64,000 nt of DNA from positions 50,244,372 to 50,308,371 of the forward strand of contig CM034240.1 of NCBI GenBank assembly GCA_019916065.1, in the 5' to 3' direction. The stretch comes from Vitellaria paradoxa. Lineage: Eukaryota; Streptophyta; Magnoliopsida; Ericales; Sapotaceae. The notes below the pieces were generated by a model. The model saw only the letters and a program-made list of their open reading frames with translations. It made no database searches and was not told the DNA's origin. The translations under genes and the position numbers were made by a program. Below, one piece after another: positions 36,401-48,427 of this stretch. Within the stretch, counting starts at the first letter, position 1. Each line of letters starts with the position of its first letter.

Positions 36401-39400
36401 TATCCAAAATTTTGGACATTTTATTTCTGGAAAAGTCACTGAATTTTTTTCCCCTTTTGCATTTAATTTTCCAGGAAGTTAAAGAAAAATCAAAGGAGAG
36501 TCCTGGGGGTCCCTGGAAATTTTGTGGGTTGTTGCCTTTGTTTGATCCTCCAAGGCATGATAGTGCTGAGACCATTTGTAGAGCACTTAACCTTGGGGTT
36601 TGTGTAAAGATGATTACAGGTAAATAAATCTCTTTATCATGGTATCTATTAGAACTCACAGTTAATTTCCAGTTGCAATCGAATGATATTGACCAGTATG
36701 GATCTTATACTTTGAATTATACTTAATTCTGGTATTGACAATTTCTATCCATTAATTCTTTAGTTAAACCAAAACCTATATCATAATAACACCCTTTTTT
36801 CCAGTATTCAACATGGAAATATTTTTTGGATGCTTTGGGCCTGTCACTACTTAGTTTAGGATTATCAGATGGCTTATACATTTGTACAAGCGTTCATTTA
36901 TTAATCAGGGATAAATTGGGATATCAATTGACTGAAAAATGAGATAATACCAATCAAAGAGAGAGAGAGAGAGAGAGATAATAGATTTCTGTCTAAGGTA
37001 TTGTCCATTTTAATCTAAAAATTAAATAGATCATGGTAGTAGCCTCCCTCACAATACGACATTGGAGTAGTAGATGGTTCACACTAGCACTTTTGCACAT
37101 AAAAACCAACACTGGTAGACATAGTGAGCGGCCAACCCCCGCACAAAAAAAAAAAAAAAAATAGAAATCCTCTCATAGTTCATTGATTTTTTTGAGTATT
37201 TATAATTGTAAATAATATACTGGCCACCGGTCATTATGAAAATTTGACCTTGCCCCCGTACTCACTCAAATTAATAGACATGGGTCAGAGAACAATAATA
37301 ACTCCTCAAAAGGTTACTGTCATATATTAAAAGGTAGCCTTACATATGAGTTTTAAGTGTTTGGATTATGTGCTAGGGAAGCCTGAAGTGGAAATCTCTT
37401 GAAAGTGAATCCTGATTTGACAATTAACAATGTCAATACTGTATATTACTTGATCAAGAAAAAGTGGAATCAGATGTGTGAAAAAAATTTATAAATAAAA
37501 ATAATAAAAATAAAAAGACTCGAAAATGAAACAAAGATGTGAGCTGCTCAAAATATAGTTGTTGAACCGTAGCACCATCTCACCTAAAAATTTAAGCTGT
37601 TAGGGAAGGGGTAACTTTATTATTTATGTTGCTTATTTTCTCTAAACACATTTAGCCGACTGACTTTATTTAAGTGTTGAACTCTATCCATTAATTCTTT
37701 AGTTAAACCGAAACCTATATCATGATAACACCCTTTTTTCCTCTATTCAACATGAAAATATTTTTTGGATGCTTTTTGGGCCTGTCACTACTCAGTTTAG
37801 GATTATCAGATAGTTTATACATTTGTACAAGCGTTCATTTATTAATGAGGGATAAATTAGGATATCAAATGACTGAAAAATGAGATAATACCAATCAAAA
37901 AGAGAGAGAGAGAGAATAGATTTCTGTTTAAGGTACTGTTCATTTTAATCCAAAAATTAAATATATCATGGTAGTAGCCTCCCTCGCAATACGATATTGG
38001 AGTAGTAGATAGTTCACGCTAACACTTTTGCACATAAAAAACAACATTGGCAGACATAGTGTGCAGCCAACCCCCACACCAAAAAAAAAAAAAAAAAATC
38101 ATCTTATAGTTCATTGATTTTTTTTAGTATTTATAATTATGAATAATATACTAGCCACCCGTTATTATAAAAATTTGACCTTGGCCCCCTACTCACTCAA
38201 ATTAACAGAGATAGGTCAAAGAACAATAATAACTCCTCAAAAGGTTACTATCATCTATTTAAAGGTAGCCTTACATATGAGTTTTAAGTGTTCTGGTCAT
38301 GTGCTAGGGAAGCTTGAAGTGGAAATCTTTTGAAAGTGAATCCTGACGTGACAATTAACAATGTCAATACTGTATGCTGCTTGATCAAGAAAAAGTGGAA
38401 TAAGATGTGTGAAAAAAAAACTTATAAGTAAAAATAATAAAAATAAAAAGACCAGAAAATGAAACAGTTGAGAAATAGAATAAGAAAATAAGAGGAGGTT
38501 GAATGAATTTCCCTCTCCTCAGTGTTTGTATTTATAGATAAAAAATCCTACAATCAAATATGGAATTTACAAAGGAATATGGAAATAGAAATCATACGTA
38601 ATAGCTGTCACTACAAGAAAGGAAACTAGAATAAAATCAAATTCTTGTATATTCTAACACACCCCCTCAAGCTGGAGCATATAAATAAAAAATGCCCAGC
38701 TTGGAAGAAAAATTTTGAAATGAAGAACGAGGCAGTGGTTTGGTAAGAAGATCAGCCAGTTGCGAGGATGATCGAATAAACAGGGTATTCAGCTCTTTGC
38801 GAAGCAATAAATCACGAATGAAGTGGCAATCAACCTTAATATGGTTCGTGCGCTCATGAAACACAAGATTATTAGCAATAAAGATTGCAGCTTGATTGTC
38901 ACGATGCATATCCATAGGAGTAGGAACATCAATACCAAAATCACGTAAGAGAGATCGAACCCAGAGCATCTCAAAAGTAGTATGGGCCATGGCACGATAC
39001 TCAGTCTCAGCACTAGAACGAGCTACCACCTGTTATTTCTTACTGCGCCAAGTAACCAAGTTACCACCAACAAATGTGCAATAACCCGAAGTCGAACGCC
39101 GATCAATCCTACTTCCAGCCAATCAACATCACTATAACCAGTGACAGATAAGGATGAAGAAGGACGATAGGGCAGACCACGAGTAGGAGATTGCTTTAGA
39201 TATCATAGAATCCGACAAACAGCCTCAAAATGTGGGAGGCGAGGACTATGCATGAACTGGCTGACTATTCCCACAGCATAGGTGATATCGGGACGAGTAA
39301 CAGTAAGATGAATAAGCTTTCCCACAAGACGTCGATAACGACTCGCATCAGAAAAGATCTCTCCTGAAGTAGCATCCAACTTAGTAGAGGGATCCATAGG

Positions 39401-42400
39401 AGTGTCAGCAGGACGGGCGCCTAGAAGACCAGTTTCAGAGAGTAAATCCAGAATATACTTGCGCTAACAAAGAGAAATACCTTGTGATGAGCGGGCAATC
39501 TCAATTCCGAGAAAGTAGCGAAGGCGACCAAGATCCTTAATGTGAAACTGAGAGGTAAGATACTTTTTCAATTCCACAATACCCGAACTATTGTCACCAG
39601 AGATAATAATATCATCCATAGACAATCAAGATAACAATGCCTGAAGATGTACGACGTATAAACACAAAGTGATCAGCAGCAGATCGAGTATACCCAACAT
39701 CAATAAGGATAGAGCTGAAACGATCAAACCAAGCTCGAGGAGACTGTTTCAGACCATACAGGGCACGCCGTAAGCGGCACACAAGATGCTCATTGCCAGG
39801 AATGTGAAAACCAGGGGGATGATCCATATAAACTTTCTCTTGAAACTCACCATGAAGAAAGGCATTCTTAATGTCAAGTTGATATAAAGGCCAAGAACGA
39901 CTAACAGCAACAGCAAGAAGAATTCGAACTGAATTCAGGCGAGCAACAGGTGAAAAGGTCTCAGAATAGTCAACTCCATATGTTTGAGTATACCCTTTGG
40001 CAACTAATCGAGCTTTAAGACGCTTAACTGAACCATCCGGAAGATACTTAACAGTGTAAACCCAACGACAACCAACAGTTTACTTTCCAACGGGAAGAGG
40101 AGTGAGTTCCCACGTCTGATTCTGATGGAGAGCATACATTTCTTCATCCATCGCGTGTTTCCATCCTGGAACTGATAAGGCCTGTTTATAGGAAGCAGGA
40201 ATAGAAATGGACGACAAATCACAAACAAAGGAGGACAGAGAAGGGGAAAGGCGATGGTAAGAAACAAAATTAGTAATAGGGTGCATAGTACAAGTACGCT
40301 TACCTTTCTGCAAAGCAATAGGCAAGTCAGAAGAAGAATCAGGTACCTCTGACGGAAAAGAAGAATCAGTCGGGGAAGTAAGGATCACTCTTCGATTGCG
40401 ATCACGTTGATAGATCTGTGGCAAAGGAGCAATGGAAGGAACAGTAGGAGCAGTGGGTGGAGTTTCCAATTGAGCATCAATGTCTGTAGTGTTTAAGTCA
40501 GGAGATGAAGACTTAGACAAAGGGATATACACTGAGGACATAGGAGTAAGAAGAGTAGGAGAAGTCACCCCCTGTCTAGAAATGAGGTCAGTTGACAGAG
40601 TATCACCATCAGAAGAATAGAAGGCAGTGGATTCAAAGAAGGTGACATCAGCACTTACAAAATTGCGACGAGACTCAGGATGATAGCACCGATAACCTTT
40701 TTGTGTGCGAGAGTATCCCAAAAATAGACACTTACGAGAGCAGGGTGATAATTATCAAGAGCTGGATCAAGGATATGAACAAAGGCAACACAATAAAAAA
40801 TACGAGGTGGAAGAGAAAAAAGTGAACGACCTGGATAAAGGATAGAGAAGGGAGATTGGTTTGATAAAACTGGTGTAGGCACTTGATTAATGAGGTAACA
40901 GGCAGTAAGAACAGCATCTGCCCAAAAAGACTTGGGAACATGCATCTGGTACATCAAAGTGCGTGCAACATCTAACACATGACGATGTTTACGCTTAGCA
41001 ACACCATTTTGCTGAGAAGTTCGAGGGCAGGTTGTTTGATGGATAATTCCCTTTTCAAAACAAAGTGTCCACAACAGTTTGAACATATTCCAGAGCATTA
41101 TCAGATCGAAAAATTTTGATTTTCTTATCAAACTGAATAGAAATTTCATTATAGAAACTAGAAATGATAGAAGGTAATTCAGTTCTTTGTTTCATTAAAA
41201 AAATCCAAGTCATATGAGAAAAATTATCAATAAATAAAACAAAGTAAAGGAATCCATTGACACTTTTAACTCAAGAGGGTCCCCAAAAATTAGTATAAAT
41301 GACAGCAAAAGACTCAAACTCACGACTATTGAGACGCCTAGAAAAAGTACTACGACGATGTTTGCCAAACTGACAAGCCTCACACTCTAAACTAGAGACA
41401 GAACTCAAATTTGGCACAATAAGTTTTAATCTAGCTAAAGGCGGATGATCTAAACGACAATGCCACTGAAGTGGAGAGATAGTAGTGTGGAAAGCAATAG
41501 ATGGCAAGTGGTCTGGAGGGCGATCACAATTGAGATAGTAAAGTCCATCCTTCTCATGTCTCGAACCAATCGTCTTCTTCGTCTTGATATCCTAAAAGAC
41601 ACAAGAGTTTGAAAAAAAAGGTTATGGAACAATTTAAAGCCATGGTTATTTGACTTATAAACAGTAAACTAAAAGGAAATTGAGGCACATAAAGATTAGA
41701 ATGTAAGTTTAGAGATGATAAGGGACGAAGAGTCCCTCTACCAGACACAGGACGAGAAGAGCCATCGGTTAAGACAATATTATGATCAATATCACTGAGG
41801 TTAGAGAATAGGGAGGAATTACCAGACATATGCAAACTGACTCCTGAATCAATAATCCAGGATGGAGAAGAAGAGGCCACAAGAGCTGGGTTACTTGAGT
41901 TTGCCAAAGTGGCAGCAGAAGTAGAAAGAGTAGAAACACGCAACAACTGAATAAACTCTTGAAATTGAGATGCGCTCAGAGTGTATGTCTCTTGAGAATC
42001 AGATGTGGAAGTACCACTGGGAGCCACTAAAGATTGTGTAGAATTTGGATCACCAACATGATGTGCCTGATCTGGTTTACCAGACTTCTTCCAACAGAAA
42101 GGTTCTGTATGATTTGTTCCTTCACAGAAGTTACACTTACGATCGCCTCTATTATTAGCAAGTTTGCCACTACCTCGAGATCCACCACGAGATCTATGAG
42201 AAGAACCACCACGATTGTGATGACTAACAAGGGCAGATGAATCAATAGTTGACACTGGTTGATCATTGGCAGAATAATGACTGCCTAAGGACGATCTCTG
42301 TATGCGAGCATAGGCACCAGCAGCGGTAGGCAAAGTCTCGCTTGCTAGGATCTGATCCTTAAATCCTCTTAGAGTAGGATTAAGTCCAAATAGAAAATTA

Positions 42401-45400
42401 GCAATCATAAATTCTTCCTAGTATTTCTTCTGTTGTGCCAAATCAGTGCTAAAAGGCCGATACTACAACAACTGTTCCCATAAACTCTTCAAGTGGCTAT
42501 AATACTCTGATAATGATCTTTCTCCTTACTTTGCAGAAAACATTTGCTCGTATAATTCATAAACTCAAGAAATATTGTTCTTTTGTGAATAAGATTCAGC
42601 AAGATAGTCCCATATCTTCTTAGAAGAATCACAAAATTCAACAGTACTGGCAACAGTGTCCTCTAGACTGTGCCACAAGAGGCCCATTACAATCGCATCC
42701 TCACTCATCCAAATAGAATATTTAGAATCATTGGAGGGTGGTGGTTCATCAGTAATATATTGCAGTTTTCCTTTACCTCGAAGAAAGGTTTTAACTGCAT
42801 GTGCCCAACTCAGATAATTATCACCATTCAGTTTCTTTGGTGTAATGGAACGAGGAACATCGTCCACTTTAAGAAAGATTGATTGGTGCAAAAATTGTTC
42901 AGATGAAGATTTCGAATATGACATCCTTAATAACAAGAATAATTCAAGCTAGTATAGGAGCCTTCGAAAAAGACGAGAGAAACACAATAGCCGATTAATC
43001 AAAGACGGCAAGCAGAAAACGAGATCAACCAACAATAAAGGCTAAACAATAGCAGAAATTGCAAAAACAGAGAGGACCAAAGGTCACTCCAGCGTCAGGC
43101 GACTGCGAAGGCTCCAACGGACGTCGATCTCAGCAAATCATCAGAAGGCAAACAAGAAGGGCAGTGCTTTACATCAGGCGACTGCCGTCAAAGAAGGCCG
43201 GTGAGGCTCCAGGAAGCCACGCGCCGAAGGAAACGAGGCGCGTGAGGACCTGAGCAGTAGCGACAGGTAGCGCGTGAGGGCGCGTCTGGACTCCTCCGGC
43301 AACGATGTCAGGCCGGTGATGCTCGCCGGCAGCAGGCAACTCTCCCGGTGCGGTTGAATTCCAACTTTGATGGACGAAAGTTGTTGGGTTGCAAGGAATA
43401 GTATCGGGTGAAGAACAGACGACTAGCTAGGGTTTCTTTTTTTTTTTTTTTTTTTTTTTTTTCTTTTGGGATCAGAATTGCTCTAATGCCAAGTTGAGAA
43501 ATAGAATAAGAGAATAAGAGGAGGTTGAATGAATTTCCCTCTCCTCAGTGTTTGTATTTATAGATAAAAAATTCTACAATCAAAGTCAAAGAAGGCCGGT
43601 GAGGCTCTAGGAAGCCACGCGTCGAAGGAAGCAAGGCACGTGAGGACCTGAACAGTAGTGACGGGTAGCGCGTGAGGGCGCGTCTGGACTCCTCCGGCAA
43701 CGATGTCAGGCCGGTGATGCTCGCCAGTGACAGGCGACTCTCCCAGTGCGGTTGAATTCCAACTTTGATGGACGGAAGTTGATCGGCTGCAAGGAATAGT
43801 ATCGGGTGAAGAACAGACGACCCGCTAGGGTTTCTTTTTTTTTTTCTTTTGGGATCAGAATTGCTCTAATACCAAGTTGAGTAATAGAATAAGAGAATAA
43901 GAGGAGGTTGAATGAATTTCCCTCTCCTCAGTGTTTGTATTTATAGATAAAAAATTCTACAATCAAATATGGAATTTACAAAGGAATATGGAAATAGAAA
44001 TTATACGTAATAGCTGTCACTACAAGAAAGGAAACTAGAATAAAATCAAATTCTTGTATATTCTAACAGAAACAAAGATGTGAGCTACTCAGAGTATAGT
44101 TGTTGAACTGTAGCACCATCTCACCCAAAAATTTAAGCTGTTAGGGAAGGGGTAGCTTTATTATTGATATTGTTTATTTTCTCTAAATACATGTAGCCGA
44201 CTGACTTTATTTAAGTGTTGAACTCTATCCATTAATTCTTTAGTTAAACCAAAACCTATATCATGATAACACCCTTTTTTTCCCCTATTCAACATGAAAA
44301 TATTTTTTGGATGCTTTGGGCCTGTCACTACTTAGTTTGGGATTATCAGATGGCTTATACATTTGTACAAGCATTCATTTATTAATGAGGGATAAATTGG
44401 GATATCAAATGACTGAAAAATAAGATGATACCAACCAGAGAAAGAGAGAGAGAGAGAGATAATAGATTTCTGTCTGAGGTATTGCCATTTTAATCCAAAA
44501 ATTAAATAGATCATGGTAGTAGCCTCCCTCGCAATATGACATTGGAGTAGTAGATGGTTCACACTAGCACTTTTGCACATAAAAATCAACACTAGTGGAC
44601 ATAGTGGGTGGCCAACCCCCGTACAACCAAAAAAATAAAAATAAAAATCCTTTTATAGTTCATTGATTTTTTTTGAGTATTTATAATTGTAAAAAATATG
44701 CTGGCCACCCATCATTATGAAAATTTGACCTTGGCCCCCTACTCACTCAAATTAACAAGAGATGGGTCAAAGAACAATAATAACTCCTCAAAAGGTTACT
44801 ATCATCTATTTAAAGGTAGCCTTACATATGAGTTTTAAGTGTTCTGATCATGTGCTAGGGAAGCTTGAAGTGGAAATCTCTTGAAAGTGAATCCCGAATT
44901 GACAATTAACAATGTCAATGCTGTATGTTGCTTGATCAAGAAAAAGTAGAATCAGATGTGTGAAAAAAAAAAACTTATAAATAAAAATAATAAAAATAAA
45001 AAGACTAGAAAATGAAACAAAGATTTGAGCTGCTCAAAATATAGTTGTTGAACTGTAGCACCATCCCAATTAAAAATTTAAGTTATTAGGGAAGGGGTAA
45101 CTTTATTATTTATATTACTTATTTTCTCTAAACACATGTAGCTGACTGACTTTATTTAAGGGACTGAACATGTGGGCTATTGAATTTTTTTTTTTTTTTT
45201 TTGGTGGCAGTAAGGTTGAAAAGTGAAGAAAAATAATATTTATTTTTTCAATTTCTTGTGCTAATACAGGTGATCAATTGGCAATCGCAAAGGAGACAGG
45301 TCGACGGCTTGGCATGGGAACTAATATGTACCCCTCTTCATCATTGTTGGGACGTGAAAGGGATGAACACGAAGCTCTTCCAGTGGATGAGCTCATTGAG

Positions 45401-48400
45401 GAGGCAGATGGATTTGCTGGCGTATTTCCTGGTACTTAAAAAAATTACCTGTCTAATGAAGCATCACTTGACATAGACTTCCTATTTTGTTTTTCTAGAA
45501 CCATTTTATCTTCTTTTGTATAAATGAACTTGAAGAGGATGATTTTTTGGCAAAGAGAAAAGCATGTTCTGTGTGCAGAAAAGTGATCTTAATATTTGTG
45601 AATATAAATGTACTTAATGAATTTCTACATCTTCCATTTCTATAAACCCAGACTCAGGAGTTTAAAGTCTTAATCCTATTTTCACATTCTACTCTGTCTA
45701 AAAATTTTTTCAATAATGACAATCATGTTAAGATTTATGTGTCCAATTCTTCAGTGGATTAAGCTGCAGATGCACTCTTGCACTAACAGCTGGAGAAACA
45801 GTGGCCTCTCTTGGACACCTCTGTTCAGCCTCAGCTACAAAAAAGCTTCACAACATCTGCTCTGAAACTATTTCACTAGTCATATTGTCTAAAATCATTG
45901 TCAATGTTCTTTGTTGCTTCAAGCCTCAAGCATATTGCTGAGAAGGGGATTGCCTTCCAAATATTGTTTGATTGTGCCATCCCCTGGCCTGATTCTAGTT
46001 ATTACTGCCATGCAATTTTCAGAGCATAAATACGAGATTGTGAAGATTCTGCAAGAAAAGAAGCATGTTGTTGGAATGACTGGAGATGGTGTGAATGATG
46101 CACCTGCATTGAAGAAAGCAGATATTGGAATTGCAGTGGCAGATGCTACGGATGCAGCGAGGAGTGCTTCTGATATTGTCTTGACAGAGCCAGGGTTAAG
46201 TGTGATTATTAGTGCTGTCTTAACCAGCAGAGCCATATTCCAAAGAATGAAGAATTATACAGTTAAGTAATAATCTTCTCTCATTGCAGTAAAATTGTAG
46301 TAGTTTAACCAAATAACGTTCTTGTAAAACTGTTAGAGAGCTACAGAATCCTGTCCAAAGTAGTAATCCACCCATAATACATCCTGAGCTAATAGGGATA
46401 TTTTCCACAAACTAAATCCATATGTTTATGACTTTGAATGAACAACTTTTGCATGACCGAAAAACCGTAAACTATATATTTGAGCTAGATGATTTCATGT
46501 TGTTTGGGAAAGAAAGTTTTGGGTGACCTCAGTATGATGGCCAAGATCAATAAGCACTCACGCCACATCAAAGAACCTATGGGACCACAAATGCACTCTT
46601 TTGTATATACATGTCCTTACTGTAATTCATGCTCTGATTAGTGTTACAATACTTATTTGGGTTACTAATGTCTACGCAGATATATGCTGTCTCTATAACA
46701 ATTCGGATTGTGGTAAGTTGGGAGTATCCTATGTACTCTAATTTTGTTTCAAATCTGACACATGCCAATCAATCCAGAAGTTTTCTTTTGCGTGTTGAAT
46801 ATAACTAAATTTTGAATATTAATCTTCGTGCAGCTTGGCTTTATGCTCTTGGCATTGATATGGGAATATGACTTTCCTCCTTTCATGGTTCTGATTATAG
46901 CAATATTGAATGATGGTAATGTTTCAAATGTTAGTCTTTGGAATGCAAGGCGTGATGCTTAGCCATCTGGGAGAAACTTGGTGTATTGTGTGTGCTAAAG
47001 TATGTTTATCTTTGTTAACAGGGACCATCATGACTATTTCCCAAGATCGGGTTAAGCCATCTCCAAGACCTGACAGTTGGAAGCTTAATGAAATATTTGC
47101 AACCGGCGTTGTCGTTGGCACTTATCTTGCTTTAGTTACCGTCTTATTTTATTGGGCTGCAGCAAAAACTTCTTTCTTTGAGGTCTAATCATAAAATTGC
47201 TTCTTTATTGTGTTTGTTAGTAGTTCTGAAGAAAGAATAAAAATACGTAGTGATTTCATTTTCTGTTCCTGATATTGGACTTATTATATTACCAATTTGG
47301 CTTCAGACTCATTTTAATCTGAGGTCATTGTCCGGAAATACTGAAGAGCTTTCATCAGCTTTGTATCTACAAGTCAGCATTATCAGCCAAGCTCTAATAT
47401 TTGTTACCCGCAGTCAAAGTTGGTCATTTTTGGAAAGGCCTGGGACTCTCCTGATGTGTGCATTTGTGGTGGCTCAATTGGTAAGGTTTATTTAACTCGG
47501 ACAGAAGCTCCATATTGGGTGGTCTTTTTTTCTTTCTTTCTTTTTATTTTTCCCTAAAAAAATAAAATTATCTATACATGTTTGACTTTTAATATGTGTC
47601 TGTACTCTGTAAATATGCCTGACTAAATGTTCAACTTAATATTGGACTTGCCGTCTTGTTGAATGTACCCTTACAGTCTTACATGTTAAAACTTGATTGT
47701 GAAAGAACTGAGCAGAGGATGCAAAGCTCAAATAATTGGTTGATTCTTCTTTTGTCATGTAGGTTGCTACTCTGATTGCAGTCTATGCAAATATTAGTTT
47801 TGCTTCAATTAGTGGCATTGGATGGGGCTGGGCAGGTGTTATATGGTTATATAGTTTGATATTTTACATTCCCCTTGATATTATCAAGTTTACAATTCCA
47901 TATGCTTTGAGTGGAGAAGCCTGGAATCTGCTATTTGATAGGAAGGTTTGTGGACTTTCTTTTCCTTTCCTTTTTTTTTTTTTAAAGTGTGTTAACCTTT
48001 TTTGGGGAACATTTTTTCACACACTTTCTTCATCAGACGGCTTTCACAACTAAAAGAGATTATGGAAAGGAAGACAGGGAGGCTAAGTGGGTACTTTCTC
48101 AAAGAACACTACAAGGATTGATGTCTGTAGAGTTCAAGGCCTATGGAAGGCGTCCACTGATTGCTGAACAGGCCAGGCGTCGTGCTGAAATAGCTAGGTG
48201 TGGCAGACTTTCACTCTCAGGATTATGTCGTTTGATGTACTATATTAATATTTGGGTTTTCTCATTACCACCTGTCCCCTAAAACAATATTGCCTTGTTG
48301 AAAGTCAGTACATGATCCTTTACTTTGCAGGCTAGGAGAACTTCACACTTTGAGAGGACATATAGAATCAGTGGTGAGGCTTAAAAATTTGGACTCGAGT

Positions 48401-48427
48401 GTGATCCAGTCAGCTTATACCGTCTAA
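30443..48427 (+). CDS. AHA10: P3A-type proton-pumping ATPase, AHA10/PH5-like
   Basis: 21 coding exons join in frame to 949 aa: 30443-30508, 30588-30707, 31069-31167, 31308-31445, 32742-32876, 33064-33243, 33524-33730, 33994-34113, 35019-35138, 35240-35362, 35997-36101, 36475-36619, 45270-45431, 46023-46261, 46680-46712, 46834-46915, 47022-47182, 47307-47480, 47763-47945, 48037-48197, 48331-48427. The product pumps protons at the cost of ATP. Visible are TGES (190-193), the phosphorylated Asp337 in [44 protein letters not shown] and the membrane Asp in [11 protein letters not shown]. The C-terminus has the autoinhibitory region and Y-T-V, the phospho-Thr 14-3-3 site. The N-terminus [12 protein letters not shown] and the length match Arabidopsis AHA10 (TT13). 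That clade, with petunia PH5, acidifies vacuoles and is needed for flavonoid storage or pigment; location here is inferred. Intron 5 is GC-AG; intron 12 is 8.65 kb. All other splice sites are GT-AG. Confidence 0.95.
31446..32741. other. AHA10 intron 4 (1.3 kb) with unexplained less AT-rich insert
   Basis: The segment about 32023-32283 is less AT-rich than the rest of the intron and holds overlapping frames on both strands (86 codons minus, 112 plus). Neither has a motif I can name. It may be a remnant of an inserted element. Confidence 0.35.
32877..33063 (+). other. GC-AG intron 5 of AHA10
   Basis: Exon 5 ends in ATTGACCAG, followed by GCAAAT, so the donor is GC. The acceptor is TTTCTGTGCAG at 33061-33063. 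Reading through would hit a stop within eight codons. Joining at the GC restores the conserved family sequence [11 protein letters not shown]. Confidence 0.9.
34114..35018. other. AHA10 intron 8 (0.9 kb)
   Basis: Canonical GT-AG intron with no recognisable insert. The 69-codon frame at 34247-34456 is not supported. Confidence 0.7.
36745..37682. repeat. Intron 12 tandem unit, copy 1 (~938 bp)
   Basis: The unit starts with CTATCCATTAATTCTTTAG and ends with TTATTTAAGTGTTGAACT. It contains a GA microsatellite (36957-36979), an A-run and several well-conserved blocks such as GTAGTAGCCTCCCTC and AATAATAACTCCTCAAAAGG. The same order of blocks recurs in copies 2 and 3. No coding content is seen. Confidence 0.9.
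38461..38465. repeat. Target-site duplication, left (GAAAC)
   Basis: Matches GAAAC at 44069-44073 on the other side of the element. Confidence 0.9.
38466..38659 (-). repeat. 3' LTR of the copia element
   Basis: 194 bp. In element orientation it starts TGTTAGAATATACAAG and ends TTTCTCAACT. It carries TATAAATACAAA, a likely TATA box for the element. It abuts the polypurine tract on its inner side. Confidence 0.92.
38667..40721 (-). pseudogene. Copia reverse transcriptase and RNase H region, broken
   Basis: Conserved pieces lie in different frames. At 39612-39827 there is RT palm sequence with [13 protein letters not shown]. At 38667-39029 there is copia RNase H with [21 protein letters not shown] and ADLLTKPLP. 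The upstream part (40080-40721) covers the linker after integrase and the start of RT. The RT catalytic stretch near 39612-39620 is interrupted by a small deletion that shifts the frame into a stop. Further breaks separate the pieces at about 39029-39203 and 39397-39612. This copy cannot make an intact polymerase. Confidence 0.85.
40655..41507 (-). pseudogene. Copia integrase region, broken
   Basis: The frame at 41271-41507 holds the pre-integrase zinc-binding pattern (H-x-H-like start, then CEACQFGKH). The frame at 40655-41149 holds the end of the core domain, recognisable by [20 protein letters not shown] and [15 protein letters not shown]. The two are in different frames with no open path between, so the integrase core is disrupted near 41150-41270. 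Confidence 0.85.
41554..42924 (-). pseudogene. Copia gag and protease region, broken
   Basis: Gag starts at the ATG at 42922-42924 ([11 protein letters not shown]). It has the copia gag pattern with [20 protein letters not shown]. Stops near 42565 and 42410 interrupt it, and the downstream frame (41554-42408) resumes in the same phase. That part has a CX2CX4HX4C zinc knuckle at about 42090-42138 and a protease-like DSG at 41838-41849. The breaks here are mainly nonsense changes. Confidence 0.85.
43197..43584 (-). repeat. Extra leader plus LTR fragment, inner duplicate
   Basis: A 295-bp leader segment (43197-43491, with its own primer-binding site at 43480-43491) is followed by 93 bp of LTR (43492-43584). 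This block repeats immediately as 43585-43967, where the LTR continues to full length. The junction falls at a shared TCAAA. Leader copies are closely similar and differ mainly in a poly-T run. Confidence 0.85.
43863..43874 (-). other. Primer-binding site of the copia element
   Basis: TGGTATTAGAGC on the minus strand, directly next to the 5' LTR, corresponds to the initiator-Met tRNA primer site typical of plant copia elements. Confidence 0.8.
43875..44068 (-). repeat. 5' LTR of the copia element
   Basis: 194 bp, same length as the 3' LTR. Four differences are visible between them: two purine/AT changes near the AGTTGAG end and two C/T changes. Confidence 0.92.
44069..44073. repeat. Target-site duplication, right (GAAAC)
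   Basis: Pairs with 38461-38465. Confidence 0.9.
44224..45155. repeat. Intron 12 tandem unit, copy 3 (~932 bp)
   Basis: Third head-to-tail copy, again with a GA microsatellite (44438-44459). It ends near TTATTTAAGGGACTGAAC, about 115 bp before exon 13. All three copies are similar by eye. Confidence 0.88.

Larger units (their letters stand above)
38466..44068 (-). mobile_element. Ty1/copia LTR retrotransposon, 5.6 kb, defective
   Basis: A complete insertion of 5603 bp in reverse orientation within AHA10 intron 12. It has two 194-bp LTRs, a GAAAC target duplication, a primer-binding site matching the initiator-Met tRNA type (TGGTATTAGAGC on the minus strand), and a purine-rich tract beside the 3' LTR (GAGGGGGTG). 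Domain order gag, protease, integrase, reverse transcriptase, RNase H is that of Ty1/copia. Coding capacity is broken by several stops and frameshifts. The LTRs differ at four of 194 positions by eye, so the insertion is recent. Confidence 0.93.
37683..44223. repeat. Intron 12 tandem unit, copy 2, split by a copia element
   Basis: The copy runs 37683-38465 and resumes at 44074-44223; the retrotransposon and its second target-site copy lie between. Without the insertion it is about 933 bp long. At the break, copy 1 has the uninterrupted phrase AAAATGAAACAAAGATGTGA, which gives the empty-site sequence directly. Confidence 0.9.

Noticed and set aside
36745..45155. CRISPR-like or satellite array
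   Set aside because: The units are ~930 bp, only three in number and within a plant intron; this is a local tandem duplication.
45919..46236. 105-codon minus-strand frame across AHA10 exon 14
   Set aside because: Exact antisense shadow of the conserved GDGVNDAP region.
47989..48282. 97-codon frame read as a separate gene
   Set aside because: It is exon 20 of AHA10 with flanking intron read through; the same applies to 63280-63573 in the duplicate.
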